Of a stretch of 64,000 nucleotides of DNA, positions 1 to 9,099 are shown piece by piece. Position numbers and translations under genes: made by a program. How positions within the stretch are numbered: the first letter of the stretch is position 1; every line of letters starts with the position of its first letter. Location: the NCBI GenBank assembly GCA_937891015.1, contig CALAPY010000019.1:1-64000 (forward strand), given 5' to 3'. A model generated the notes under the pieces. It saw nothing but the letters and a program-made list of their open reading frames with translations, had not been told where the DNA came from and searched no databases. The DNA is from UBA2108 sp002713215 (GTDB lineage: Bacteria; Bacteroidota; Bacteroidia; Flavobacteriales_G; Salibacteraceae).

Positions 1-547
1 TACAATTGGGAAGTATTACAACCTTAAAGGTTCAACGCATCAGGGTGTAGGAGTATCTCCGGATATAGAGTTTCCATCTCTTTACGATAAGTTTACCTAC
101 TACGAAAACGATTATACAACCTACATTGAACCTGATTCCATCATTAAGAAAACTTATTACACGCCCTACCCTGTTTTCCCAATTCAGGAATTAAAAGAAA
201 AAAGTGCTTCCAGGATCAAGACAGAATCCCGGTTTGCCAAAATAGATTCCAGTTATGATGTTATTGAAAAGCATAATAGTAAATACGATAGCCTAAATCT
301 TTCATTTTATCCCCTTGTAAAGTTGCTTTTAAAGACCGATGAACTGCTCTTGGATTATGATCAGCTAAAGGAATTAAAGCACAGTGACTTTACCGTATCT
401 ACCCCGGAATATGATAAAGTGATTTACCAGTTGAGTGATCAGAAACAAAAAATCAGAGACAAAACAATAAACGAAATACAAGGTGATTTTCTCCTACGCG
501 AGACCTATCACATAATGATGGATTTAATTAATGTAAATAATGAATAG
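1..547 (+). CDS. prc: Tail-specific (carboxy-terminal processing) protease, 3' part only
   Basis: The window opens inside this gene; the reading frame begins at base 2 and about 181 residues remain. The first residues (TIGKYYNLKGSTHQGVG, then SPDIEFPS) match the end of the S41 peptidase domain of Prc-type proteases, where the strand sequence KYY..G.STH..GV.PDI is well conserved. The rest is the helical, charged C-terminal extension typical of long Prc proteins. The catalytic Ser/Lys pair and PDZ domain lie upstream of the window. Members are periplasmic and cleave proteins from their C-termini. The stop codon overlaps the next start by 8 bases, so the two genes are probably cotranscribed. The family is clear; the exact substrate is unknown. 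Confidence 0.85.
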   Translation, partial: TIGKYYNLKGSTHQGVGVSPDIEFPSLYDKFTYYENDYTTYIEPDSIIKKTYYTPYPVFPIQELKEKSASRIKTESRFAKIDSSYDVIEKHNSKYDSLNLSFYPLVKLLLKTDELLLDYDQLKELKHSDFTVSTPEYDKVIYQLSDQKQKIRDKTINEIQGDFLLRETYHIMMDLINVNNE

Positions 548-1592
548 AATTATGAATAAACAATTAATAACCCTTGGAACGACAATCCTTTTCGGATGGA
601 TTTCAATTTGCGGTGTAAAAGCTCAGGACATGAGCAATGCCGGAACCTACATGAACCATTTTAATGAACTCTATAAGCCAATTCAAAAGAATATGTGGGA
701 TTATACGAGTAGCGTTGCAAAAGGAAAAAAGGCAAAGAAAATTGATAAAAAACGACAGGAATTATTGTTATCGCTTTCACAGGGAGAACGTTCCGCTGCC
801 CGGGCTAAGGACTGGGAAGGAGACGAAGCATTGCGTGACCAGGTGGTTGAGTGGCTTAAAACTTCTCAGATAATTCTAAAAGAAGAGTACGGAAAAATTA
901 TGGACCTGGAGGAGATTGCAGAACAATCGTATGACAACATGGAGGCATACTTGCTGGCAAAAGAGAAAGCCAGCGAGCACATGCAACAATCCAATACTGC
1001 TCTTAACATGGAGACCAAGCGATTTGCTGTCGATAACAACGTAAACCTGATTGAAGAGGATACTAAGATTGGAAAGAAGCTCGAGAGGGCGAATAAGGTG
1101 TTTAAATATTACAACGAGATTTACCTCATCTTCTTTAAGGCCTACAAGCAGGAAGCTTACTTAATTGAAGCAATGACGGCACAAGATGTGAATGCTATTG
1201 AACAAAATAAAAACAGCCTGTTAGATTTTGCAGAAGAAGGTAGAACCAAACTACGTGCAACAAAAACATTGAACAACGATCCTTCCATGAAATTGGCGGC
1301 AGATAAAATGATGCAGTTCTACATTCAGGAAGCCAAGGTTGATGCCCAAACCATACTTGACTTCTACATGAAAAAGGAACATTTTGAAAAGGTTAAAGCC
1401 TCCTTTGAAGCCAAGAAGAAATCGAGTCGTACCAAGGCGGACGTTGATGAATACAACAAGGCAATTAACGACTACAACAGCGCTATAAATGAATACAATT
1501 CGAAAAACAACGAACTAAACAACAAACGTTCACAAAACCTGGACAACTGGAATAAGGCGGTAGACAAGTATTTGTCGAAACACGCAGCCTGA
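540..1592 (+). CDS. Secreted coiled-coil protein of unknown function
   Basis: This is a 350-residue protein with an N-terminal signal peptide (hydrophobic ITLGTTILFGWISICG followed by VKAQ). A second in-frame ATG at 552 gives an equally good signal peptide. The mature part is almost wholly helical and very rich in Lys, Glu, Ala and Asn, with long predicted coiled-coil stretches; the tail repeats the pattern NKAINDYNSAINEYNSK. No catalytic motif is visible. It resembles LIC11966-type surface proteins annotated in Bacteroidota, but that is recall, not a search. It overlaps the end of the Prc-type protease gene, so it may be a partner or substrate of that protease (inference). Confidence 0.7.
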   Translation: MNRIMNKQLITLGTTILFGWISICGVKAQDMSNAGTYMNHFNELYKPIQKNMWDYTSSVAKGKKAKKIDKKRQELLLSLSQGERSAARAKDWEGDEALRDQVVEWLKTSQIILKEEYGKIMDLEEIAEQSYDNMEAYLLAKEKASEHMQQSNTALNMETKRFAVDNNVNLIEEDTKIGKKLERANKVFKYYNEIYLIFFKAYKQEAYLIEAMTAQDVNAIEQNKNSLLDFAEEGRTKLRATKTLNNDPSMKLAADKMMQFYIQEAKVDAQTILDFYMKKEHFEKVKASFEAKKKSSRTKADVDEYNKAINDYNSAINEYNSKNNELNNKRSQNLDNWNKAVDKYLSKHAA

Positions 1593-1627
1593 TACACGAA
1601 TACAATTGAAAGGTTTAAATTTCCATT

Positions 1628-1656
1628 ACTGGCGCGGATTTAAAACCCGTGCCAGT
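1628..1656. terminator. Hairpin between convergent genes
   Basis: An inverted repeat, ACTGGCGCGG and CCGTGCCAGT, forms a 10-pair stem with one G-T wobble and a 9-base loop. It lies between the convergent ends of the coiled-coil gene (stop at 1592) and the M1 peptidase gene (stop at 1675), so it could terminate both. There is no long T run, so strength is uncertain. Confidence 0.5.
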
Positions 1657-1674
1657 TTAGGATACCATGTGATC

Positions 1675-3624
1675 CTACATCTTCACAAATTTCAGCAGGC
1701 TGGTCGAATAGAAATCAGAAACCCTTAGGAAGTAAATCCCGGGGTTCAGTTTTTCCAGACTAATCTTAAAACCACTTGAAGACAGGCCTTGATCTACTCT
1801 ACCCTTCCAAACAACTTTTCCCTCAACGTTATAGATTTCCATATTGGATAGCGGTAAGTTAGGAGAAGAGGAAAAAACAACCAGTTCGTTCTTCACCGGA
1901 TTGGGAGCAATTTTATAACCAATCAACTCATGCTTATAATCTACTTGTTCAACAGTATTGTTTCCACTAATCAGCCACAAGTCCGGATCAAAATTCACAC
2001 CTATAATTTCTTTATCCAACTGAATTATATATTCCTGATTAGGCCTGATATTTTCTAATCGAAGTGTGGTATCCAACCCATTTCCACTTATTAAAATTGG
2101 TAGGTCCATTCTAAAATAAGTACCTTCCCATATGTAGCTTTGTTCTTGATTCACAACCAGGTAGAGCTTATTTGACTGATCCTGATACCAGTCTATCTGA
2201 TAGCTGGGCCACCCCTTTCTATAGTACCAGTCATCAAAGAATTCATCAATGTCTTCCCCACCGGCTAGTTTTAAATGATGCTTAAGGTTTTCAGTTTTGG
2301 CAAAACCATAACTTAATTTGGGGTCCCACAAGTATGTTCTAATTGCTTTAAAGAATGCTTCATCCCCTATTTTATACCTCAACATGTGTAGCAGGTAAGC
2401 TCCTTTTTGATAGGTCAGCCGAGGATTAAACATTCTCCTTACGTCAGTGGTATCTTCAATAAAAACAGAACCATCCGTGTTTTTCAACACCTCATTCAAG
2501 GTATTCTGCCTCCAGTTTAACCAACTATTATCAAAAAATAAAAATTCGTAAGTTAAGCCTGCAGCATAAGTTGCAAAGCCTTCATTGAGCCAAAGGTCCT
2601 GCCAGGAACCACAGGTAACCTGATCTCCAAACCACTGATGTGCTAATTCATGAGCAACCAGTCCATGATCGAAATTATACATGAAGCTCATGGTTTGATG
2701 TTCCATTCCTCCACCCCAAGTAAACTGAGCATGGCCATAAAGTTCATTTGCAAAGGGGTATTCACCAAACAAGGAATCGAATAAGGCCAATGTCTTGTCG
2801 AAATTAACCAGGTCCTTTTTAGCCTGTGCTTCAGAAGCCGGATATACATAATTAACGAATGGCATTTTCTTCCCGTTATAGTCAAGGGTATCTCGTATCT
2901 CACGATAATCGGCAACTGCGAATGCAACCAAATAGGAAACTATAGGATAGTTATGTTCAAACCTGGTTTCCCGAATTCCTCCTACAACCTGCTCCGATTG
3001 CTTAATTCCATTTGCCACGGCCTTATACTGCATCGGATTACGAACTGTAACCACCAGTTTTTCAATTTTGTCCTGTAGATCCTGCTTGCAGGGCCACCAC
3101 TCCTTGGCACCATAAGGCTCCGATAAAGTCCAAAGTACAGGGCTTCCAGCAGTTGTAGTATCTATGCTAAAAGCCCTTCCCCCATCAGGATTACCGCGAT
3201 AAAAAAGGGTAATCGAATTGGATTGATTCGCAGTCAATTCATTTGCAAATTGAATGTCGACAAATCCATCTTCATGTTTCCACGAAATATTTCCACTAGC
3301 TGATTGAATGGAGTCTAATACCAGCTTATTGGATAAATCCAACAGAATGGACTTATGCCCGCTTTTAAGTACTTTAAATGTGGTGGTTACCTTACCCTTA
3401 ACCGATTTTACGGTTGGATCAACATCTACAACAATCTCTTGTTTTTCTACATCGAAGTAAGTTCGATCTCCTATGCCTGATTCATTGTTTTCACCCCTGC
3501 TAAATGCATATTGAAACGCTTTGGCTTCCGCTTCGCTTATTTCGCGGACATCTCCAACAGCCTGAGCAAATATATAGCCTGATAGGATTAGAAAGGCAGC
3601 AAGAATCAATACACGTAACGACAT
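1675..3624 (-). CDS. Secreted M1-family aminopeptidase with T9SS sorting domain
   Basis: This zinc aminopeptidase of the M1 (gluzincin) family removes N-terminal residues from peptides. The zinc site HELAH (H325, E326, H329) is followed by NEGFATY with the third ligand near E348, and the exopeptidase signature GGGMEH precedes it. A signal peptide (LRVLILAAFLILSGYIFAQ) is present. The last 80 residues, starting KIAPNPVKNEL and ending with GIYFLRV...KFVKM, form a type A sorting domain, so it is exported across the outer membrane by the T9SS and cleaved or anchored there. A longer frame begins with TTG at 3630, but ATG at 3624 is preferred because a TAnnTTTG box covers the TTG. Total 649 residues. 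Confidence 0.9.
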   Translation of the reverse strand: MSLRVLILAAFLILSGYIFAQAVGDVREISEAEAKAFQYAFSRGENNESGIGDRTYFDVEKQEIVVDVDPTVKSVKGKVTTTFKVLKSGHKSILLDLSNKLVLDSIQSASGNISWKHEDGFVDIQFANELTANQSNSITLFYRGNPDGGRAFSIDTTTAGSPVLWTLSEPYGAKEWWPCKQDLQDKIEKLVVTVRNPMQYKAVANGIKQSEQVVGGIRETRFEHNYPIVSYLVAFAVADYREIRDTLDYNGKKMPFVNYVYPASEAQAKKDLVNFDKTLALFDSLFGEYPFANELYGHAQFTWGGGMEHQTMSFMYNFDHGLVAHELAHQWFGDQVTCGSWQDLWLNEGFATYAAGLTYEFLFFDNSWLNWRQNTLNEVLKNTDGSVFIEDTTDVRRMFNPRLTYQKGAYLLHMLRYKIGDEAFFKAIRTYLWDPKLSYGFAKTENLKHHLKLAGGEDIDEFFDDWYYRKGWPSYQIDWYQDQSNKLYLVVNQEQSYIWEGTYFRMDLPILISGNGLDTTLRLENIRPNQEYIIQLDKEIIGVNFDPDLWLISGNNTVEQVDYKHELIGYKIAPNPVKNELVVFSSSPNLPLSNMEIYNVEGKVVWKGRVDQGLSSSGFKISLEKLNPGIYFLRVSDFYSTSLLKFVKM

Positions 3625-3627
3625 ACG

Positions 3628-3635
3628 CAAATATA
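3628..3635 (-). promoter_or_regulatory. Bacteroidota -7 box TATATTTG
   Basis: A perfect TAnnTTTG box on the minus strand, only 3 bases before the ATG at 3624. That places the expected transcript start at or inside the start codon, so the M1 peptidase mRNA would be leaderless or nearly so. No clear TTG -33 element is seen at the usual spacing. Confidence 0.55.
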
Positions 3636-3686
3636 CGGGTCAAGTAGATAAATTATTTTTAAAAAATCTGAACGGTTCACCCGTTG

Positions 3687-4253
3687 CTAAACTCGGGTTA
3701 GTTCATTGGCATCAGTATGTTCGAATACTCTTCCATAAATATCAACCACGGTAGTTTCAGCATAGCTCAGCTTATTATTGGTGAGCAAGATTTTGTGTTT
3801 AAAAGATAAAGTTCGTGCCTTTTGGGTCAGGAAAGGCGATTGTACTATTCCCCATTTAGGATCATCAACTGAAGCCGACACATCCAATACCCAATTACCG
3901 TTTTCGTCTTTTTCGTTGCTAAAATTTCCTCCGGCAAGTAAGCACAAACCACGCGGTATTGCTAAGGAATGCATGATAACCTGGGTTGTTGGATCGTACA
4001 TCCAATACCCTATTTCGTGATGGATTACTTTGTTGTCACCTTTTCGCTGTACCAACTGCTCATAATGAACCAATGCTAAATCTTGTTCTTCGCCATTGGT
4101 AACACTTCCTCCATCCTTAAATACAATGGTCTCGTAATAAGGATTTACTTCTTCCCCATCCGGTTCCGGTGCAACATCTTTGCCTTTATCTCCTTCCCAG
4201 GTCCCAATCAGGTCTACCAGGGGACCATAATCCATATCTACCAGTGTTTTCAT
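3687..4253 (-). CDS. Heme-binding beta-barrel (nitrobindin-like) protein
   Basis: A 188-residue cytoplasmic protein without signal peptide. The opening PLVDLIGTWEGDKGKDVAPEP, the central FKDGGSVTNGEEQDLALVHYEQ and the IHHEIGYWMYDP segment followed by LAIPRG fit the THAP4/nitrobindin-type heme-binding barrel family (a ten-stranded FABP-like barrel). Known members bind ferric heme and react with nitric oxide or peroxynitrite; which reaction this one carries out cannot be read from sequence. It is a single gene between two secreted-enzyme genes on the same strand, with 56 bases to the M1 gene and about 130 to the PNGase gene, so it may be cotranscribed with the M1 gene. Confidence 0.75.
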   Translation of the reverse strand: MKTLVDMDYGPLVDLIGTWEGDKGKDVAPEPDGEEVNPYYETIVFKDGGSVTNGEEQDLALVHYEQLVQRKGDNKVIHHEIGYWMYDPTTQVIMHSLAIPRGLCLLAGGNFSNEKDENGNWVLDVSASVDDPKWGIVQSPFLTQKARTLSFKHKILLTNNKLSYAETTVVDIYGRVFEHTDANELTRV

Positions 4254-4380
4254 TATCCAATTAAACGTTTGTGTTAAAACAACGAATTTAAACGCTAATG
4301 ACCAAGAAATGGTAATTAGAAAAACAAATGTCGATTGGCGTACATGCTAGCCAAGAATTAACAGAATGGTCAGTTCCAAA

Positions 4381-7300
4381 TTATTCCTGAATGATCAGTG
4401 ACTTTGAAAACACATTTTTGCCATCCGAAATCAAGATCTTATATATTCCGGTTGGTTGATTTCTCATGGAAACGTTACGGGAATCAAAATGCTGTGAATT
4501 CTTCCAGCGTTCAACAAGAACTTCTTTACCCAACGAATTAACTACCCGTAAAGTAAGGTACTCGCCGGAGAAACCGTTGAATTCAATTTGGAAATTTCCA
4601 TCATTAGGATTTGGGAATAGTTGCAGGAAGGGCTTATTCTCAAAGGTTCTAGGGCCCTGAATCTCTTCTTGTCCTATGTTATTTAGGGCTCCAACAGAAA
4701 ACTGAAAATGGATATTCCTTCCAAAATCCTGCTCAAATGCCTGCTGAAAAGTCCCAGCCAAATCCCGAATTAAAATGAAGCCGGATCCATCAGAGTTATT
4801 CCAGAAACTTAAGCCATCGTCATCTTTATCTTCAACGTTAAAGGTGTAACAACCTATGTCTAATTTCACGGTATCGTTATAGACGGTTGTAGCCTGTAAT
4901 ACCGAATCGGAAGAAGCAATCACCTTTCCAAATTGGTCTTTGATATTCCAGGAAGTCTCCTTTTCCTTAGTGTTAGTTCTGAAGGTAATTATCAACTCAT
5001 CTGGATAAGCGGGCACTTTATTGAATCTCGTTCTAAGCTGATCGTTATACTTATGCTCATCGGTAGAACCATTCACCGATTTTATTCTCGCAACAAAATG
5101 TCCGATTGAATCTTTGGCATTCCATAGAACATCAGTAATGGTAGGAAGCAGAACTGTATCTGTTTCAGCAAACCTTAAATGCCCGGTCCATTTGATGGTG
5201 CGAAGCCCAACTCCATCCGTACCGAATTCAATTTCAGCACTGGTCATATCGGTTGAACCACTGTTTCGAATAACTACTACCGGATTAGCACAAATTGGAT
5301 TCATTCTGCCGTAGTATTCCCAATTATTGGGTGAAAGAATATCCAGCATTTCTGCATCGAGAGAATAACTTGGGGAATCATAACCAATGAAATGGCACTC
5401 TATATTCCAACTGCCGTATTCAGTTCCCGTAGGATCTTTTTCTACCCCCTGCTCAATAAGTACAGGAACTCCAGCAGTTATTTTGTTGGTTACATCAGAA
5501 TGAATAACACTGGCACCAGCACCGGGACACCACCCTGCTCTATCGTATATCCAGGTACCACCTTGAGGATATAACGGATTGGTAGAACATTCAGTAAAAT
5601 TGACCCATTCGGTGGTCTTACTTCCATCAATGGTAACAAAGTGTTTTCTAAAACAGAATTCAGCGCAATTGGTCGGGTTATTGAATTTATGTCCTGTAAC
5701 CATAGTTCTTATTTTGAACATTTTGGAATTAGCATCAGGAACTACATTTCTACCTACGGGTTTTATTACAATGTCTTCATATTGCGCTCCACCGCCATAA
5801 ACCTGCTCTACCTGGTTTACCTTTCTGGGCGGTGTTCCTTTAATAAACACAAATTTCCAATCGATCAGTTCGCGATGATCACCTCCTTGAAAATCTAGTG
5901 TATCATGAAGCAATGGTTCATAATCCGTAACGTCATAAACCCAGGTAAAACCTTCTCCCAGGTCCAGGTTATTGCCATAAGGAGTTATGTACTTAACTAC
6001 ACGAAATTGACCTTCGTCGTAATGGTTCACCAGCGTTTGACTTCCGGTATGATAAACCGAATCCAACTTATTTCCCTGCAAATCCCTGGTGAATGAATAT
6101 CCTTCCTGCCACACATACATGGTATCTAAGAATAAATCCTGCAATCCCTCTTTGTTAAAGTCTTTATACAACTTGCTAACTGCAATACTCATAGGTTCAT
6201 CGGTAATCGTATCGGTTACTGTAATCGTTGAGACCGAACTGGTATAAGTACCTCTGATGAATTCAATGTTAGGTCGCTTGTTGGTTTTAACCCCGTTTCT
6301 AAACAATTCTTCTCCCCTGGAATAATGCTTTTGAGGAATTCCCAGTAGCTCCCCATGATGATTCTTTGCATGATCGAACACCTGCGTTGCGGAGGAGCTG
6401 TCCATTTTGAAATAAGCTACCAGGTTTTGGTAATTGGGATGAGACGGTACTACATCGGAGTACATCCAATCCTTGATAGTGGCCGCGTCTAGTTCCTTAT
6501 TCCAGACCCTAAAATCGTTAACCTTTCCATAGTACGGTTGATCTTTTGTATCCTGAGACCAGTTTCCAATCCTAAAGACTGCAATATCCTCAAGTGTCTG
6601 AGTCTTACCGGAAGCCGAATAAAGCTTAACTCCATTGTGATAAATGTGCATTTCACCGCTTAATGCATTTTTGGTGAAGGCCCAATGGTTCCATTTGCCT
6701 TTTACGGTTGAATCCGCCACCGGACCTCCGTTTACTCCATCCAACTTGGTTGTATAGCCGGCTCGCCAATCCACCTTTCCATTTGCCTGAGGGACATACG
6801 CAAGAATCTTATTCCGGTCGGCATCTAATTTGGCAATGGCATTAATCAAAATCTTGTGCTGGCTTGGTGCATTAGGGTCTCCATATATCCAGGTGGATAT
6901 CGTTAGTTCGTTTTTTAGCGTTGATGCAATTCCATTATCCACATCTATGTAATCGTTTCCATCAAATTCCATATATGCGTCGTCACCTTGTGCATAAAGC
7001 CCCTGGTTGGTTGTGGTTTGGGTCCCTTTGAGTTCAAAATCAGTACCTTCCTTTTTATTGGAAAAGGAAAAGTCAATCAAAACATTAGAAACTCCATCCC
7101 AGTTAAACGGTTGATGCAAATCGAAGGTATGCTTTCCAGTTGAGGATATAGAAGTGTTTTTATAATAGATTGTGGTAAAGTTGTATTCTTCAAATTGAGC
7201 ATCAGAAATGGAGTCCCTGGTTGTTGCTTTCATTCTAATTTTAAATGAGCCAAGACCACTACCCAATTTGGATACATCCAGTTTAACCTTATCAATTTTG

Positions 7301-7833
7301 CCTGCTGTTAACCCACTGGCTGTCAATTCAGAAGATTTGTAAATGTATTGCGACCGCCCACTCCTGTTCCCGGTTTTCAATCCATTTGAAATGGTTTGAG
7401 ATCCTGATCCAACTGAATAAATGGTTTCACCCGAGGTGCTGGAATAACCAATCTGTTTTTGCTGCAATCGGATGTAAGATTCAGTAGGAAGAGTCAAATA
7501 TTTAATGGTTTCCGGATAAGATCGGTTGACCAAATAGCGCAAGCTATCTCTGTTTATGTGTCTTCTAAGTACAAAATTTGCCCCTGCATCCCATTCTCCG
7601 CAACCTGAGTTTGTGGGGTTACTAATCAATGCCGGGTCGCATTTTAAGGTCTGGTACATTAAAATTCTTCTATAACTATCTCCCTTTGGAGGAAATACGC
7701 GCCATGCCCGCCTATTATCTAAACCATCGCCAAAAGTTGTCAATTGAACCACTAATGTATCTTCCTGGGAAAACACACTGCCAGTAAAAAGAATAATTAA
7801 TACAACGGAGAAGAATGGCCTTAATAAACTCAT
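4381..7833 (-). CDS. PNGase F-like glycosidase with LamG insert and T9SS sorting domain
   Basis: This 1150-residue secreted protein resembles peptide-N-glycosidase F, which removes N-linked glycans from asparagine. After a signal peptide, residues 25-95 (TTFGDGLDNRRAWRVFPP, then YRRILMYQTLKCDP and GCGEWDAGA) match the N-terminal PNGase F domain. Residues of about 288-495 are a concanavalin-like LamG/jellyroll module (MEFDGNDYIDV... FRIGNWSQD...) inserted into the PNGase architecture. From about 640 the C-terminal PNGase half follows (VTGHKFNNPTNCAEFC, WIYDRAGWCPGAG). The end, from about residue 1071 (LFPNPNDGNFQIEF ... IYKILISDG), is a type A T9SS sorting domain. It lies between two other T9SS cargo genes. 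Whether the catalytic acid residues are intact needs alignment. Confidence 0.85.
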   Translation of the reverse strand: MSLLRPFFSVVLIILFTGSVFSQEDTLVVQLTTFGDGLDNRRAWRVFPPKGDSYRRILMYQTLKCDPALISNPTNSGCGEWDAGANFVLRRHINRDSLRYLVNRSYPETIKYLTLPTESYIRLQQKQIGYSSTSGETIYSVGSGSQTISNGLKTGNRSGRSQYIYKSSELTASGLTAGKIDKVKLDVSKLGSGLGSFKIRMKATTRDSISDAQFEEYNFTTIYYKNTSISSTGKHTFDLHQPFNWDGVSNVLIDFSFSNKKEGTDFELKGTQTTTNQGLYAQGDDAYMEFDGNDYIDVDNGIASTLKNELTISTWIYGDPNAPSQHKILINAIAKLDADRNKILAYVPQANGKVDWRAGYTTKLDGVNGGPVADSTVKGKWNHWAFTKNALSGEMHIYHNGVKLYSASGKTQTLEDIAVFRIGNWSQDTKDQPYYGKVNDFRVWNKELDAATIKDWMYSDVVPSHPNYQNLVAYFKMDSSSATQVFDHAKNHHGELLGIPQKHYSRGEELFRNGVKTNKRPNIEFIRGTYTSSVSTITVTDTITDEPMSIAVSKLYKDFNKEGLQDLFLDTMYVWQEGYSFTRDLQGNKLDSVYHTGSQTLVNHYDEGQFRVVKYITPYGNNLDLGEGFTWVYDVTDYEPLLHDTLDFQGGDHRELIDWKFVFIKGTPPRKVNQVEQVYGGGAQYEDIVIKPVGRNVVPDANSKMFKIRTMVTGHKFNNPTNCAEFCFRKHFVTIDGSKTTEWVNFTECSTNPLYPQGGTWIYDRAGWCPGAGASVIHSDVTNKITAGVPVLIEQGVEKDPTGTEYGSWNIECHFIGYDSPSYSLDAEMLDILSPNNWEYYGRMNPICANPVVVIRNSGSTDMTSAEIEFGTDGVGLRTIKWTGHLRFAETDTVLLPTITDVLWNAKDSIGHFVARIKSVNGSTDEHKYNDQLRTRFNKVPAYPDELIITFRTNTKEKETSWNIKDQFGKVIASSDSVLQATTVYNDTVKLDIGCYTFNVEDKDDDGLSFWNNSDGSGFILIRDLAGTFQQAFEQDFGRNIHFQFSVGALNNIGQEEIQGPRTFENKPFLQLFPNPNDGNFQIEFNGFSGEYLTLRVVNSLGKEVLVERWKNSQHFDSRNVSMRNQPTGIYKILISDGKNVFSKSLIIQE

Positions 7834-7911
7834 AATAAACTGTTTAATTCACGACGAAGTTAGTTTTATTTCTTCTGAAAAGTTATTTCATAACCCCAAT
7901 CCACAATGAGG

Positions 7912-7919
7912 TAACTTTG
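7912..7919 (+). promoter_or_regulatory. Bacteroidota -7 box TAACTTTG
   Basis: A perfect TAnnTTTG box 4 bases before the ATG at 7924, in the divergent gap between the PNGase-like gene and the endonuclease/phosphatase gene. The spacing predicts a leaderless or nearly leaderless transcript. Confidence 0.6.
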
Positions 7920-7923
7920 CACC

Positions 7924-9099
7924 ATGCGATGCAAACTACTTACCCTAATTCTTATTTCATTTTCCTATGTTCAGGCACAAAACCTTAGCTTTCTGCAATT
8001 CGGATCAGATAGCAGTTTAGATATCGCTACCTGGAATATTGAACGATTTCCCAAAAGAGGGCAAACAACCGTAGATTCTGTGGCTCAAATTATGAAGGCT
8101 GCTGAAATAGATGTCTGGGGCCTGCAGGAAATCAATGACCTGAATGAATTGCGAAATGTAGTCAACCAAATTTCTGACTATTCCATCGCCACCGGTACCG
8201 GGGCACAACGAGGCCTGGCTTACGTTTATAACCAAAAGCAGGTAGACGTACTCAAAGTTTATCGGATTTATGAGAGCTCGCAATACAGTTCTCCCTTCCC
8301 AAGGAGGCCTCTGGTTATGGAACTGAAATATAAGAATGATACTTTTTTACTGATCAACAATCACTACAAATGTTGTGGGGATGGGAGTCTCAATAAAAGC
8401 GATCCTGGTGATGAGGAGACAAGAAGGTTAAATGCCAATCGTTTATTAAAACAATGGGTAGACTCGTTACACCCCAACGATAATGTGATCATTTTAGGTG
8501 ACTTAAATGACATTCTAAAAGATGCGGTAAGGAACAATGTATTTCAGGACTTTTTTGACGATTTGACGCATTACCGGGTAGCCGATCTTATGGTGGAAAA
8601 CGGTCCCTCGCGAAACTGGTCCTACCCTAGCTGGCCTTCGCACCTCGACCACATAATTGTAACCAACGAGGTATCCAATAAATTAAACCAAAACAATTCT
8701 GAAATTGCCTGCCTGCAACCGGATACTTTCCTTGTCCGAAAATGGTCAGATTACGATTATATGATCTCTGATCATAGGCCCGTAGCCATTAAACTGCATT
8801 ACAAGGAAGAGGTAAAAGACACCACCAAGGATACCGTGTCAGTTGAAAGGATTCACGCTCCAGGATTTTCGATTTACCCCAATCCGGTTAGCGACGAATT
8901 ATTTATTGAATTGGATAATGAATTAATTAATGGAGAATTGGAAATTATTAATTCGAGCGGGAAATTAGTTGATAGAGTCATTGTCAAAAATCAACAGTTC
9001 AGTTATTCGACAAAAGAATTGAAAAACGGTGTTTACTTTTTAAGAGTAAAATCAAATGGTCTAGAAATTCTTTATCAAAAGATTTTGGTGAATCATTAA
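7924..9099 (+). CDS. Secreted endonuclease/exonuclease/phosphatase-family enzyme with T9SS domain
   Basis: A 391-residue metal-dependent phosphoesterase of the EEP (DNase I-like) fold. Family motifs appear in order: DIATWNIERFP, GLQEINDL (catalytic Glu), NNHYKCCGDG, ILGDLNDI (Asp/Asn), WPSHLDHIIVTN and ISDHRPVAIKL (catalytic Asp-His). A signal peptide (MRCKLLTLILISFSYVQAQ) and a C-terminal type A sorting domain (SIYPNPVSDELFIEL ... GVYFLRV) mark it as T9SS cargo, so it acts outside the cell, plausibly on nucleic acid or phosphoesters. The gene runs divergently from the PNGase-like gene and its last 4 bases overlap the end of the convergent aminotransferase gene. Confidence 0.88.
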   Translation: MRCKLLTLILISFSYVQAQNLSFLQFGSDSSLDIATWNIERFPKRGQTTVDSVAQIMKAAEIDVWGLQEINDLNELRNVVNQISDYSIATGTGAQRGLAYVYNQKQVDVLKVYRIYESSQYSSPFPRRPLVMELKYKNDTFLLINNHYKCCGDGSLNKSDPGDEETRRLNANRLLKQWVDSLHPNDNVIILGDLNDILKDAVRNNVFQDFFDDLTHYRVADLMVENGPSRNWSYPSWPSHLDHIIVTNEVSNKLNQNNSEIACLQPDTFLVRKWSDYDYMISDHRPVAIKLHYKEEVKDTTKDTVSVERIHAPGFSIYPNPVSDELFIELDNELINGELEIINSSGKLVDRVIVKNQQFSYSTKELKNGVYFLRVKSNGLEILYQKILVNH

